A stretch of DNA of 64,000 nucleotides from Mimachlamys varia (lineage: Eukaryota; Mollusca; Bivalvia; Pectinida; Pectinidae): positions 7,512,001 to 7,576,000 of the forward strand of contig OX392534.1 of the NCBI GenBank assembly GCA_947623455.1. The letters are read 5' to 3'. Position numbers and translations under genes: made by a program. The notes beneath the pieces are model-generated. The model did no database searches, was not told where the DNA came from, and worked only from the letters and a program-made list of their open reading frames with translations. Shown piece after piece: positions 18,101 to 27,843 of this stretch (within the stretch, counting starts at the first letter, position 1; the number at the start of each line of letters is the position of its first letter).

Positions 18101-20487
18101 TTTTCTAAACCGGGATACTGGACCCCAATTTTCGCAACCATAATGTCAGAAATGTACATGTATTCTTTTTTTTTTCTGAAATGGGTGTCAGGGATGAAAT
18201 TCCTTTTTCGTGTAGTTTAACCAAATTCTTAATAATAGATAAACGACTGCTACAATTTTTAAATCAAATTCAGCAAAATGTCAAGTAAAAAGTTATCAAA
18301 TTACATTTTTCTTAGTGTAACTTAATTATTTTCATTTACATTTGGTATTTGTTCAATGCGGGGGCCGAGTGGTTAAGGTGCCCTGACATTCTACCACTAG
18401 CCCTCGACCTGTGGGTTGTGGGTTCGAATCACACGTTGGGCAGTTGCCAGGTACTGACTGTAGGTCGGTGTGTTTTTCTCCGGGTACTCCGGTATTTCCC
18501 CACCTCCAAAACCTAGCACGTCCTTAAATGACCATGGCTTTTAATAGGACGTAAAACAAAATTACCAAACCAAACCAAACTTGTTCGTGTAAAAAAGTAT
18601 TTCACTGAAATCACTATATGCTATTGCTCCACCTCTGTAAACACATTGTGGGGAATGCCTTTGTATTGTTGTAATTGATTGTGTCCAATCCATTCACTAC
18701 ATTTATGCACAGAAATATGTTTAAATCACAATCATATAAAACTGTACACAAAAGTATCACCTGTTTCTGTCAAGCTCAGAACATCTGATAAACTGATATC
18801 TTAAGATAATACTGATAGACAACCTTTATAATGCATCACTTTGAAAAGCAGCTTTTCTGATCACTAGGTTAGAAAGTGTTGTTTTTCAAACAATAACTTC
18901 TTAATAAGTACTCTGTAGCCATTTATAAATAAACATGTCAAGAATAGCATAGCTGTTTCAGATAGAACATTCGAAGTTCATTGCGATATGGTTGCCGATG
19001 GCGGAGGTTGGACCACGATACAGAGACGCGTGGATGGATCGGAAAACTTCGAAAGGAATTGGAACGACTACAAGAGCGGGTTCGGAAATATGTCTCGTAA
19101 TTTCTGGGTCGGTAATGACCTACTTTACGCCTTGACGAGTCGGGGTCACATGACACTCCACGTCAACCTGGAGGACTGGGAAGGGGTACGACGGTGGGCA
19201 GAGTATCAGGACTTCCAGGTTGGCAGCGAGTTAAGCTGGTACACGCTAAGTGTAGGGAAGTACACCGGAACTGCGGGTAAGTCTACTAAATTACAGACTG
19301 ATACTGTTTTCCATGTTTGATCTTTCTGTGGTTTTTCGTTGTAATGGAAGAGAAACAGCTTAACTTCCAATGTTTATTTCGTGTGTTCTCGCGAGTTTTT
19401 TAGTTTTATTTGACGTTTTGACAGATATTTCCACTCTTTTCCAGGTGATTCCTTTCATTACCCGGCCTCGACCCTCCTCCGTCATGACGGAATGAAGTTC
19501 AGTACCCCTGACCACGACAACGATAAGAGTTTTCATCAATGTGGACGGATGCTGAAGTCAGGCTGGTGGTTCAACAACTGCTACAGGTAAAAGCAGTTTT
19601 TACATATTTGAATTAAGTGGCCGAATATCATAAAAAAGCATAGCTAGGATCAATTTTATTTCAATTCAACAAATTGTATTGAAAAAGAAAAAAAAGATTG
19701 GATAAAAGGCAAGTGTCTTGAGGGTACAAAATATATAGAACATATCATAGCTATGGTCATTGTTCTTAACATTTATTATCTAAGCAGTTATCGGAATTTG
19801 GTTTAAAATATTTAAGCTAGTAGTGACTCTCGTCATTTTTTTTTTTTATATTTGACAAATGTTTAGATATCGGTAAAAATACAACTAATAACAGTCGTCA
19901 CCACATGTATGGCGGGTGGTTTACCAGTTTAGGCTGTCGTCTGCTCATGTACGACAGATGGCAACCTATTCAGCATGTTCAAGGCTGGTTGCTGCTTTAT
20001 CCATTAAAAGCAATGTCGCCTGCTCTCGACTAAAGAATACGGGTTGATGCCTGGATTCCAAAATTAGTCGTTTAACAGTTGCTGTAAGCCTACTATTGGC
20101 ATCTGAAGGCAAACAGGCAAATGACTAGTTAAGAGCTGCTACAGGTCGACTGTTCTAATCAAACTGATGGGTTTTGTTGATAGTTTGAATGTCGTCTGCG
20201 TTATTCAAACTGATGGTATGGTTGTCAATATATTACTTATCTGGTAGAACACATGCAATCAAAGACAGTTAATTAGTCTGTTTTACAGATATACATGTAT
20301 CAAGTTATGTTTCAGTTCTGACTTGAACGGGCCTTACTTGAATCAACCAAGTGGCAAACACACGTATGGAGAATCCTGGGGCCAGCCATCAATGGACGGG
20401 ACTGGCATCGAGTGGTATCCATGGAAGAAACACCAGTATTCGTTTAAATATTCAGAAATGAAAATCAGACCGACCAGTTTCGTCTGA
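14707..20487 (+). CDS. Secreted fibrinogen-related (FReD) protein, 5 exons, 369 aa
   Basis: Join: 14707-15106, 17652-17732, 18962-19276, 19445-19586, 20316-20487. This is 1110 nt, 369 residues plus TGA, and all four junction phases (1, 1, 1, 2) agree. The ATG at 14707 was chosen over an in-frame ATG at 14611 because a signal peptide starts there (residues 1-23, hydrophobic core LMLLFTLLL) and its context is strong (A at -3, G at +4). Residues 26-86 form a probable coiled coil with sequons at 47 and 75 and one cysteine at 52. A Ser/Thr/Pro linker spans 98-132. A full fibrinogen C-terminal domain spans 137-369: Cys 139-168 and Cys 298-311 pairs, GGGWTTIQRR, FGNMSRNFWVGND, the calcium-site motif DHDND (288-292), SGWWFNNC and SEMKIRP. 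Such proteins form oligomers through the coil and bind glycans or microbial surfaces. No Ig domain is present, so it is ficolin- or bivalve-FREP-like. The binding specificity is unknown. Confidence 0.93.
15230..15600 (+). repeat. Dispersed ~400-bp repeat, copy 3 (FReD intron 1)
   Basis: Near-complete match to 1240-1640 in the same orientation, beginning GAGAATACCAAAGCGTCAAC and ending near AAACTTGCCCATAA. It inserted about 120 bp inside intron 1 of the FReD gene. Confidence 0.7.
15601..16134. other. FReD intron 1, nothing recognised
   Basis: AT-rich intronic sequence. A 74-codon plus ORF at 15806 has no recognisable domain and no splice-phase fit, so it is not called. Confidence 0.4.
16135..16530 (-). 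repeat. Dispersed repeat, minus-strand copy with permuted block order
   Basis: It is the reverse complement of blocks at 12860-13140. The end block (CGGCATACTGTATC, TTAAGAGGTGCAACATATG, TGTTACGTGATC) occurs twice, at 16142-16205 and 16462-16528, on either side of the middle block (AGGTTTGCTGGAGCCTCCAT to TTTGGATTCCTACC). It therefore represents slightly more than one unit of a tandem repeat of about 320 bp. Confidence 0.75.
16531..16820. other. FReD intron 1; possible fossil coding fragment on minus
   Basis: On the minus strand, from about 16765 down to 16585, two open pieces are visible: MATKYSENEKKNKTEA and, after frame changes, PYTSLDEVKYFRAKYMLVKK. They are lysine-rich and broken, and I do not recognise them. 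They could be a fossil gene or chance. Confidence 0.25.
16821..17404 (+). mobile_element. Internally deleted mariner-family element
   Basis: Flanking TA is present on both sides (16819-16820, 17405-17406). The left end CGGGGGCTGATTGATAAGTT and the reverse complement of the right end (CGAGGGCTGACCGGTAA...) form the terminal inverted repeat. Inside, from 16991, the plus strand gives MDKVTERVVIQYL, IATLGNDASLYDTGKR and FKHGRQGL, which match the N-terminal helix-turn-helix of mariner transposases (usual form ATLGxSAPSYxTVKRW, EFKRGR). Stops interrupt it, and the DDD catalytic half is absent. It lies in intron 1 of the FReD gene. Confidence 0.85.
17652..17732 (+). CDS. FReD gene exon 2 (start of fibrinogen domain)
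   Basis: Acceptor TATTTTAG|TCATA, donor G|GTTAGA. The 81 nt encode VIPRDCAHAQRMGSGQSGIY and TIQPQAGG, the typical opening of a fibrinogen domain with its first cysteine. The exon is too short for an ORF scan. Confidence 0.9.
17755..18010 (+). repeat. Dispersed ~400-bp repeat, copy 4 (FReD intron 2)
   Basis: It begins GAGAATACCGAAACGTTAAC, 22 bp after the exon 2 donor, and follows the family up to the CAATCACAATAAGTAA block. It contains a 17-base G run at 17821-17837 where other copies have AAACTA(A)AGGCAA. Confidence 0.7.
18358..18592 (+). mobile_element. tRNA-derived SINE (FReD intron 2)
   Basis: The head has box A GGCCGAGTGGTTAAGG (about 18363-18378) and box B GGTTCGAATCA (18421-18431). 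The central domain follows with CTCCGGGTACTCCGGTATTT and CCCCACCTCCAAAACC, and the 3' end is an AAAACAAAATTACC(AAACC)n tail. This is the arrangement of molluscan tRNA-headed SINEs with a conserved central domain. No CCA end or cloverleaf is kept, so it is not a working tRNA gene. Confidence 0.85.
18962..19276 (+). CDS. FReD gene exon 3
   Basis: Acceptor GTTTCAG|ATAGA, donor GCGG|GTAAGT. The exon encodes residues 161-265, with CDMVADGGGWTTIQRR, the NMS sequon at 203, FWVGND and the beta-sheet core DWEGVRRWAEYQDFQVG. Confidence 0.95.
19445..19586 (+). CDS. FReD gene exon 4 (calcium site)
   Basis: Acceptor TTTCCAG|GTGAT, donor ACAG|GTAAAA. The exon encodes residues 266-312, containing MKFSTPDHDNDKSFHQCG (calcium-binding Asp residues) and SGWWFNNCY. 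Confidence 0.95.
20316..20487 (+). CDS. FReD gene exon 5 (terminal)
   Basis: Acceptor TGTTTCAG|TTCTG. The exon encodes residues 313-369 (SSDLNGPYLNQ, IEWYPWK, YSFKYSEMKIRP) and then TGA at 20485-20487. Confidence 0.95.
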
Positions 20488-20585
20488 TATGGTAGTTGTA
20501 GTTGACCTGTGATGACACAATTACACATCCGCTCAAGGTTGGTCTGAAACTTTTTATAATAACTATTTTTTGTTAACTTCAGCAC

Positions 20586-20591
20586 AATAAA
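20586..20591 (+). promoter_or_regulatory. Poly(A) signal of the FReD gene
   Basis: AATAAA lies 99 bp after the stop codon, in an AT-rich stretch. It is the first canonical signal downstream. Confidence 0.75.
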
Positions 20592-23500
20592 ATTGATGTG
20601 CTTTGTAAATGACTTGCGCATTATTTGTTTATTAAATGACGCGTAGTTAAGTTATGTATACCGACTTTGGAAACCCCCTGCGACTCCTGTAACACATTGT
20701 AATATCACACACCAACTGAACTTTTCATTAGCATCGTGGAGATTTTCTCTCAGAAAATATTTGACAAAATCTTCAATCGTCTGTCTAACCTTATGCGTTT
20801 CAATTTTGTGTTTTATTTGGAACTTTGAAACCTGGTCACTTTATCCTCATATGACTAAATCACATATATACTGACGGTGCACGGCTGTATATTCATTCAT
20901 ACAAGCAGTACCCCTTTATTTTGTATATGGATACATATACGACTTTTCCCTCGTCATAAGTCTACATAAACAACAACCCATTAACATTTTAATAATTGTA
21001 TTCTTGTTTTATTGTCATGGAAACATGAAGCCTGTTATCAGATAATTCTTCTTCCACGTAAAAACACTGAGCTATATATATTCAACATGTGTTAGACAAA
21101 ATGTTTCATTGAAAGTTACAATATCAGTACCTATGTTAAGAGCACTACCACAGACGCTATGCTAAAGATTCACATTGCCAAGTTCATAGGTCAGAATAGA
21201 AAACAAAACCGTGGGAAAAAAGATGGTCAGCAAATATGTGGTAGGAATGCTAGCATCACACACACAAACCAACATAGGTGCCCGTTAGTTAATTACACAA
21301 TCAGTTGTGGAAACAAGTTTTGGCAACAAGATATTCAATGTGAATAATAAATTCTTGTTTCAAAATTATGCTGATATACATCCTTTCTGATCGTTCTATC
21401 CACATCTATCTATCAATAGTTTATACTATTTATCCTATTCTTTTATTGATTTTGTCATGAGATCATGTGTTGGTGGTCCCAGCACTTTCAGTTTTACACT
21501 GATAAAGCGACTTTAATGCATAATCTGGATTAAACATGACCAAGCTGGATGTCAGGATGTGAAAACCACAGCAGCGGCAAAACACTCGGCTGTTTTTTTA
21601 CGATACTTGAAATGAATAAAGATAATGAAATTAAGCGAAGTGAAATGACTTAACACAATATAGTTGAATGTAACTCTTTCTGTTACAGTTCTGTTATCCA
21701 AGTTTTTACCTACAAACAACATAAAACTATAAGTCCTAATATAATCCTTAAAGGAGACGAAAATATATTGTGGTGAAATAAAAATATAATATGAATCCAA
21801 GAAATACTTCAAAATATTTACGGATTTGGATGAATGAATGATTTAGTTAAAAGAACCCTGTAACACGGTTAAGTTTGTTTTAACTAATTTATTCCTGAAG
21901 GGACAGTTAAATGCTTCCATTTTAAAGGTTGGAAATAATCTTTATAAAACTTCAGGGGGGAATTAGCTGCTGACAAACGTTCAGTACATTTGATATTTTG
22001 TACAGATGTACTTCAGTTTGGGTGAAATGTCTGTTAAACCATTACTGTAATACTGTTCAGTCTATAAAAGTCTAGACAACTGAAAAAGTCTAGACAATTA
22101 AATTCATTTTGAATTATGATCAATATACAAAATTCTTGTTTGAATAATTTAATCTTAGTTGAACCATGTAATCATAGACAAACCAAATTACATGAAAAAA
22201 AAATGAAAAAAAAAAAAAAAAAATTCAAAATGGTGTTTAATTAACATGGGTTTGATTTCAATAAAACTCTTTAGTGGAATTTGTAACTCATTCTCTAATA
22301 ACAAAATATGGTCAAACGTCAAATGAACGACTGAGAACATGCACATTGCACCTTTTGTTACACTGTAATGTTAAGCATTATAATAAAATTAAGTAATGAC
22401 CACCTGATATTATAATGTATTACATTGTATTGATGAATAATAGAGATCACAATTATTACATTTATATCAATGTAATGATATTTTATAGTTTAAAATATTG
22501 TAATGTACGACGTTGTCACGATGAAAAATTGTGATGGCCTTTGTATCACAGAAACATAGTAAAAGCCTTAAGTTTATAATACACTGTTATGTTATGTATG
22601 ACATTGTTACAATAATACAATATATAACATTGTAGCAATGAACATTGTTATACATCACATTGTAATTAATGAAGAATATTGTAATTACAACTTTTCATTT
22701 AAAACTCTGTGATGTATATATCCCGTTGTAATTAATTAAGAACTGGAATGACATCATTTTTTTTAACACTGATGTATTACAATTTAATAATTAAAAAAAT
22801 TTAATAACTTTTTAAAAGATTAAAATGACCTTTAAAATTAAAAACCTTGTAATTCACAAATTTATAACATAGAAATGACGAAATTTGACCAATAACCAAG
22901 TGTTATGGGAACAATCAAAGACATTCATACTGAAATGTCAGTGTAAACTATACAAAAGGGCCATTCTTCAATTTATTATTTCAACAATTACTTATTTTTT
23001 AAAAAGTCTTCTTTTTAGTAAATTCAGTGAAATTTCATGTTCAAGTGTCTTTTTTAAAATAAATAATCTGTTAAAAAAACTTAAAACATTTGAATGATAT
23101 TTCGACGAGTTGTCCAAAACAGATGTGGACATAAATGTGTATGATGAATACCTGTGAAATACTTATAGGATAATACATGTCAACTATTTACCTGTAAATA
23201 TGAGATTGTAATCCTATCATGTATACCAAACTGAGATTGCTTATCAATAGTATGACTCCCTTCATACATTTTGAAGACATAACATTCACATAAATTATAA
23301 CAAGTTGTATTGATAATTATAAACATACAAGTTGCCCTATCTTATCCAAAGGAAATTACTCTGAGGTGCTAATCATTCAAGGGAGAAGGACATAACCAAC
23401 ATAATCAGAACAGTGCGAGAGCAGTCTCATCATCGTTATTCTCTTCACTACCTCTATTTTTGTGTTTGCATATGTGTCACAAGTTTCTTTTATTACATTG

Positions 23501-24061
23501 AAGCAGTGGTTGTATATGTGTTCTGCTTGTCATGGGTCAGTATTACGAACAGCTGATTTATAATGCTATACTTGAATATCACAGTATGGATACATAGTAT
23601 CCAGATAAACGTGTCGTTTATAAATCCAAGGTGATGATATAATTAATGAAAAACTTTTGTTTCCATAAAGACAATTCACCGGATTGATATTCTAGTTCTC
23701 CAACAATAACTCAGTATCAGGAATGCCTGTTTAATTGTAATAGAATCAGTATTTTTTATCTCTAGAATAATAAAAATGCTCTCAATGATGTACCTCAATA
23801 AAATACTTTGTAAAATTCAAGTGACTGACGACAAAAATAATTTGCTGGAGATCAGACAAAAGTTTTTATATTTCAGCAATATTAACTCCAAACATTTTTG
23901 TACAGAAAAATTCATCCTATCCCCAAAGACCAGAATAATTATGTGTAGGTTATTGATAGTGAGGATCATCCCAGCTACCATTCATGGGATGACTTTTGCA
24001 CAGAAATTAATCAAATACTTCAGCATGAAACAGCAAATCTGTTCCGTGTTAAAGGACCATA
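20592..24061. other. Intergenic AT-rich stretch, no supported gene
   Basis: No exon with matching splice sites was found. Notable composition: a poly(A) run at about 22197-22222, and from about 22380 to 22740 a degenerate reiteration of ATTGTAAT, ACATTGTA and TTACATTGTA on both strands. ORFs of 60-112 codons (for example 23776-24114) are AT-driven and domain-free. Confidence 0.5.
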
Positions 24062-25009
24062 CGGTAAACCTTCGGTCAGTTCGACCAAAATTAAATAAAT
24101 ATTGTCAATCCTGATCGAATTATACGAAATTATAGCCGCTGGAATAAAGAGGAGTTCGAACTATCCAGGTTGACATCCGAGAACTTTGACATCGGCAAAA
24201 AAAATCACGGCAAACAGTCAAATCGTTGTTCCTCAAAAATGATGGCCTATTAAGATTTATTTGTAAATCTGAAGATGAACAATGATTTATATAAGTAGGA
24301 CTTAAATGTTCACTTTCATATTAGGCCTTATTATCAAGTTAATTCGCAAAAAAAAAAAAGAGAAAATATTTTATGCCGTAACCATCGTCGAAAGTAAATG
24401 TAAATGCGAATGTTGGATTGAAACTGCACGGATTAATACTTCGATCGAATACATGATAGATTATTTGGTCTCGGCAGTTGTAAAGGTAATATATCAATTA
24501 AGATATAACTCAGGTATCGGTGACCAGGCCGCGATTATATAATCAAAATTTAACACAGTAATGCCATGATAATACACACGTACGTGTCAGCATGTGTGAC
24601 ACTTTTATTCCGCGCTTCGATGCTAATCTGGGTCATAAAGATGTTTGATTATTAGCGCGTGCATATGTTTATGTTTACAAGAAAGAAACATCGAGAAAAT
24701 GTGGCTGGTTTATGCAAAAAATGTCCGAAAAAACTGACAACAATATTGCACACGTTATACTGTTGTTTAACATCGATGGTGTGAAAATAGATCAGTTTAC
24801 GCAAGTTTTGAGAGGCTGTGAATTGCATCGCCGAGAGCAATCCATTACGTAAGTTCAGTACACAGGCTTAATCAAATTCTGTGTGTTCGAACTATCCGAA
24901 ACCTGTGTAAGCAAGGTTCGAACTTTTAGGAGTCAAAAAATTATTTTTTTTATTACTGAAAGGCTGTGTTCGAACTATACGCCAATTCGAACTAACCGAA
25001 GGTTTACCG
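24062..25009. mobile_element. 948-bp TA-flanked inverted-repeat element (pogo/Tc-like)
   Basis: TA flanks both sides (24060-24061, 25010-25011). The left end CGGTAAACCTTCGGTCAGTT pairs with the right end AACTAACCGAAGGTTTACCG, with one mismatch in over 20 bp. TTCGAACTATCC-type motifs recur near both ends (about 24155, 24890, 24974). Interior ORFs are short: a plus-strand ORF at 24306-24542 and basic residues RKKHRENV near 24680. I could not identify a transposase, so it is probably non-autonomous. Confidence 0.8.
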
Positions 25010-26480
25010 TATTTACATTTTTCCATTGGTTTTGATAACAAGTATATATTTAGATTCTACATTGCTTCTGAAAATATAAGGTAGATTTCTAGTAAATGGA
25101 ACAGCCAACAGCCAGTATCAGCCAGCTATCAGCCAACGTTATGATTATGAGGTCACAATCGTAGTGACGTTATAATAACCACTCCAGCGTTATGGTCTCA
25201 TAACACGGAACTGGCCTTGGTAGCGTTATATAGCGGCAATGCAGAGCAAATGTAAATATAACAATTTTGACAGGTCTTATAAGCCGGATATCAAATCACT
25301 GTTACATACAACTAACTTGTGTAAGATTTTTGAAAAGCTACATGAAATTGGCGTATACTGTAAAATATAAATTCTGAAACCCCTTCTTTTAATATATCTG
25401 CTAAGTACTTTTGTATTTAGTTTTTAACATTTTTTACCTTTTGGTATACCGCAAATCATAAGTCTCTCTTACAGTTAGCCCATACTACCCTCACATTTTG
25501 TAGATAGAGTTCAACTGTACAGTACCATCAGGGCATCTACTAAATTGATGTTCTGGCTTTTATACAAGCATTATTTCTGGTTATGGTATTGCAAATATCC
25601 ATGTATAGTAATCGATAATGAAAAATAAATATTTCATGTTCTCCTAAAATGAAAATTCATCATAAAATAAATAACATTAAGATCAATTGTCATTAACATC
25701 TACAAATATATTAACTACTACAGTACTTTAAATCTCATAAAAATCACTGAATCTAAGTCTATCACATTTTGACATATTCTATAAGGACATTTTATGTATT
25801 AAACTTTTTATTTGAAGTAAAATGTGAAATGTATGAATATGAGTTTATCTGATGCTGGTTACTATATATACTTTTTAAATAAATAAATCTTCGGACGGAT
25901 TTGTACAATAAATTTGTTCAAATTGTTCATGGTATATTAGATAATAATTTTTAACAACTATAATATTATGCCACTATATGAGATTTTTAGCTGAAAAATA
26001 AAACCTATAACTAATATGAAATGTGATCCAAACTTCATAAATTAATTCTAAGTCGGTGTTTGTTTTCTCAAAATGCAATTGGCACATATATTGTCAAGTT
26101 AAATGTAGCAATCTGGAATATAATATGATATATGGACTGAGGGGCATTGTATACACATCACAGAATGAACTTGCTCGAAAATGAGGGATATTTTTTGGTA
26201 CAAATATGGATTTTTTTTTATTGTTTACAAATTACTACTCTCTCTGTAAGTATAAGAATTATATTCTTATAATCTGCTGTATTGTACAAGTAGTATAAAA
26301 GATTATTCTGGAGTCGTTGTTCAATTATCCTTTTTCAACAATACATGCAGATATCATTTCCTTGAAAAATCAACTGGTTCATAACCAGACATAAATGTAT
26401 TTATCTTTGTTCTGATTTGAAAAAAAATGACAAAACTTGTATTGTAAATATAGGACAAATAAAAGAAAAAGGGTTCTAAA
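25010..26480. other. Intergenic AT-rich stretch, nothing recognised
   Basis: No ORF or structure with support. A TTTATT at about 26216 is a possible minus-strand AATAAA, which would place the end of the 3' UTR of the minus-strand gene beyond the minisatellite; this is speculative. Confidence 0.35.
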
Positions 26481-26489
26481 AGTCAGCCT

Positions 26490-27605
26490 AATTATGGTTA
26501 ATTGGAAGGGGTTTAGGTCAGTAGTTATAAGTTATAAGTCACTAGTCAGGGTCCAGTGGATAAGAGGTCAGTGAGGGGTCAGTGGGTAAATACATGTACA
26601 GTCAATAGCCGGGGTTGGTGGGTTTAAGTACGGTCACTAGTCAGGGGTCATTGGGTTTAAAAACAGTCACTAGTCAGGGTTCAGTGAATATGTAGTCAGT
26701 GAGGGGTCGGTGGGTTTAAAAACAGTCACTAGTCAGGGGTCATTGGGTTTAAAAACAGTCACTAGTCAGGGTTCAGTGAATATGTAGTCAGTGAGGGGTC
26801 GGTGGGTTTAAAAACAGTCACTAGTCAGGGGTCGGTGAAAAACAGTCACTAGTCAGGGGTCGGTGGGTTTAAAAACAGTCATAGTCATGCAGGGGTCATT
26901 GGGTTTAAAAACAGTCACTAGTCAGGAGTCGGTTGGTTTAAAAACAGTCGCTAGTCAGGGGTCGGTGGGTTTAAAAACAGTCACTAGTCAGGAGTCGGTG
27001 GGTTTAAAAACAGTCATAGTCAGGGGTCGGTAAAAAACAGTCACTAGTCAGGAGTCGGTGGGTCTAAAAACAGTTACTAGTCATGCAGGGGTCATTGGGT
27101 TTAAAAACAGTCACTAGTCAGGGGTCGGTTGGTTAAAAAACAGTCACTAGTCAGGGGTCGGTTGGTTTAGAAACAGTCGCTAGTCGGGGGTCAGTGGGTT
27201 TAAAAACAGTCACTAGTCAGGGGTCGGTGGGTTTAAAAACAGTCACTAGTCAGGAGTCGGTGGGTTTAAAAACAGTCATAGTCAGGGGTCGGTGAAAAAC
27301 AGTCACGAGTCAGGGGTAGGTGAGTTTAAAAACAGTCGTAGTCAGGGGTCGGTGGGTTTAAAAACAGTCACTAGTCAGGGGTCGGTGAAAAAAAGTCACT
27401 AGTCAGGGGTCGATGAAAAACAGTCACTAGTCAGGGTCGGTGAAAAACAGTCACTAGTCAGGGGTCGGTGGGTTTAAAAACAGTCACTAGTCAGGGGTTG
27501 GTGGGTTTAAAAACAGTCACTAGTCAGGGGTTGGTTGGTTTAAAAACAGTCACTAGTCAGGGGTTGGTTGGTTTAAAAACAGTCACTAGTCGGGGGTCAA
27601 TGGGA
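26490..27605. repeat. 33-bp minisatellite at the 3' edge of the large gene
   Basis: The tandem unit is about 33 bp: GGGTCGGTGGGTTTAAAAAC followed by AGTCACTAGTCAG. There are over 30 copies, with variants that drop GGGTTTAAA or change GGTGGG to GTTGGT. The left part (26490-26640) is degenerate and the right part more uniform. It ends about 95 bp from the stop codon of the minus-strand gene. The plus ORF over it is an artefact of the unit being divisible by three. Confidence 0.9.
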
Positions 27606-27698
27606 ATCAGAATCAACCAAACGGAGAGTAAATCTAACATTAAACTTGTAGTACCAAGACTTTCTGTTAGGACATGGTCTAATTTGTAACAGGGGAGG

Positions 27699-27843
27699 TT
27701 ACTCCCTTGGCGACTTCGGGAAGGCAACGGTGGGTTTCTCTAGAACCTTGGACATCACAGCTTCTATCAAAGGCATGATTATAACACTGATCGGATAGGC
27801 TACCGGCAGCTTCTTACTGACAGCGGGTATCTGAACAAAGTAT
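27699..27843 (-). CDS. Large gene: terminal exon
   Basis: Acceptor ATTTGCAG|ATACT. The exon encodes KYFVQIPAVSKKLPVAYPIS to the C-terminal VAFPKSPRE, then TAA at 27699. No AATAAA was seen on this strand before the minisatellite at 27605. Confidence 0.88.

Noticed and set aside
22380..22740. Tandem satellite of ACATTGTAAT
   Set aside because: The motif recurs on both strands without a fixed period. It may only reflect extreme AT content.
27468..27689. Plus ORF with GLKTVTSQGLV repeats
   Set aside because: It is a translation of the 33-bp minisatellite at the edge of the minus-strand gene.
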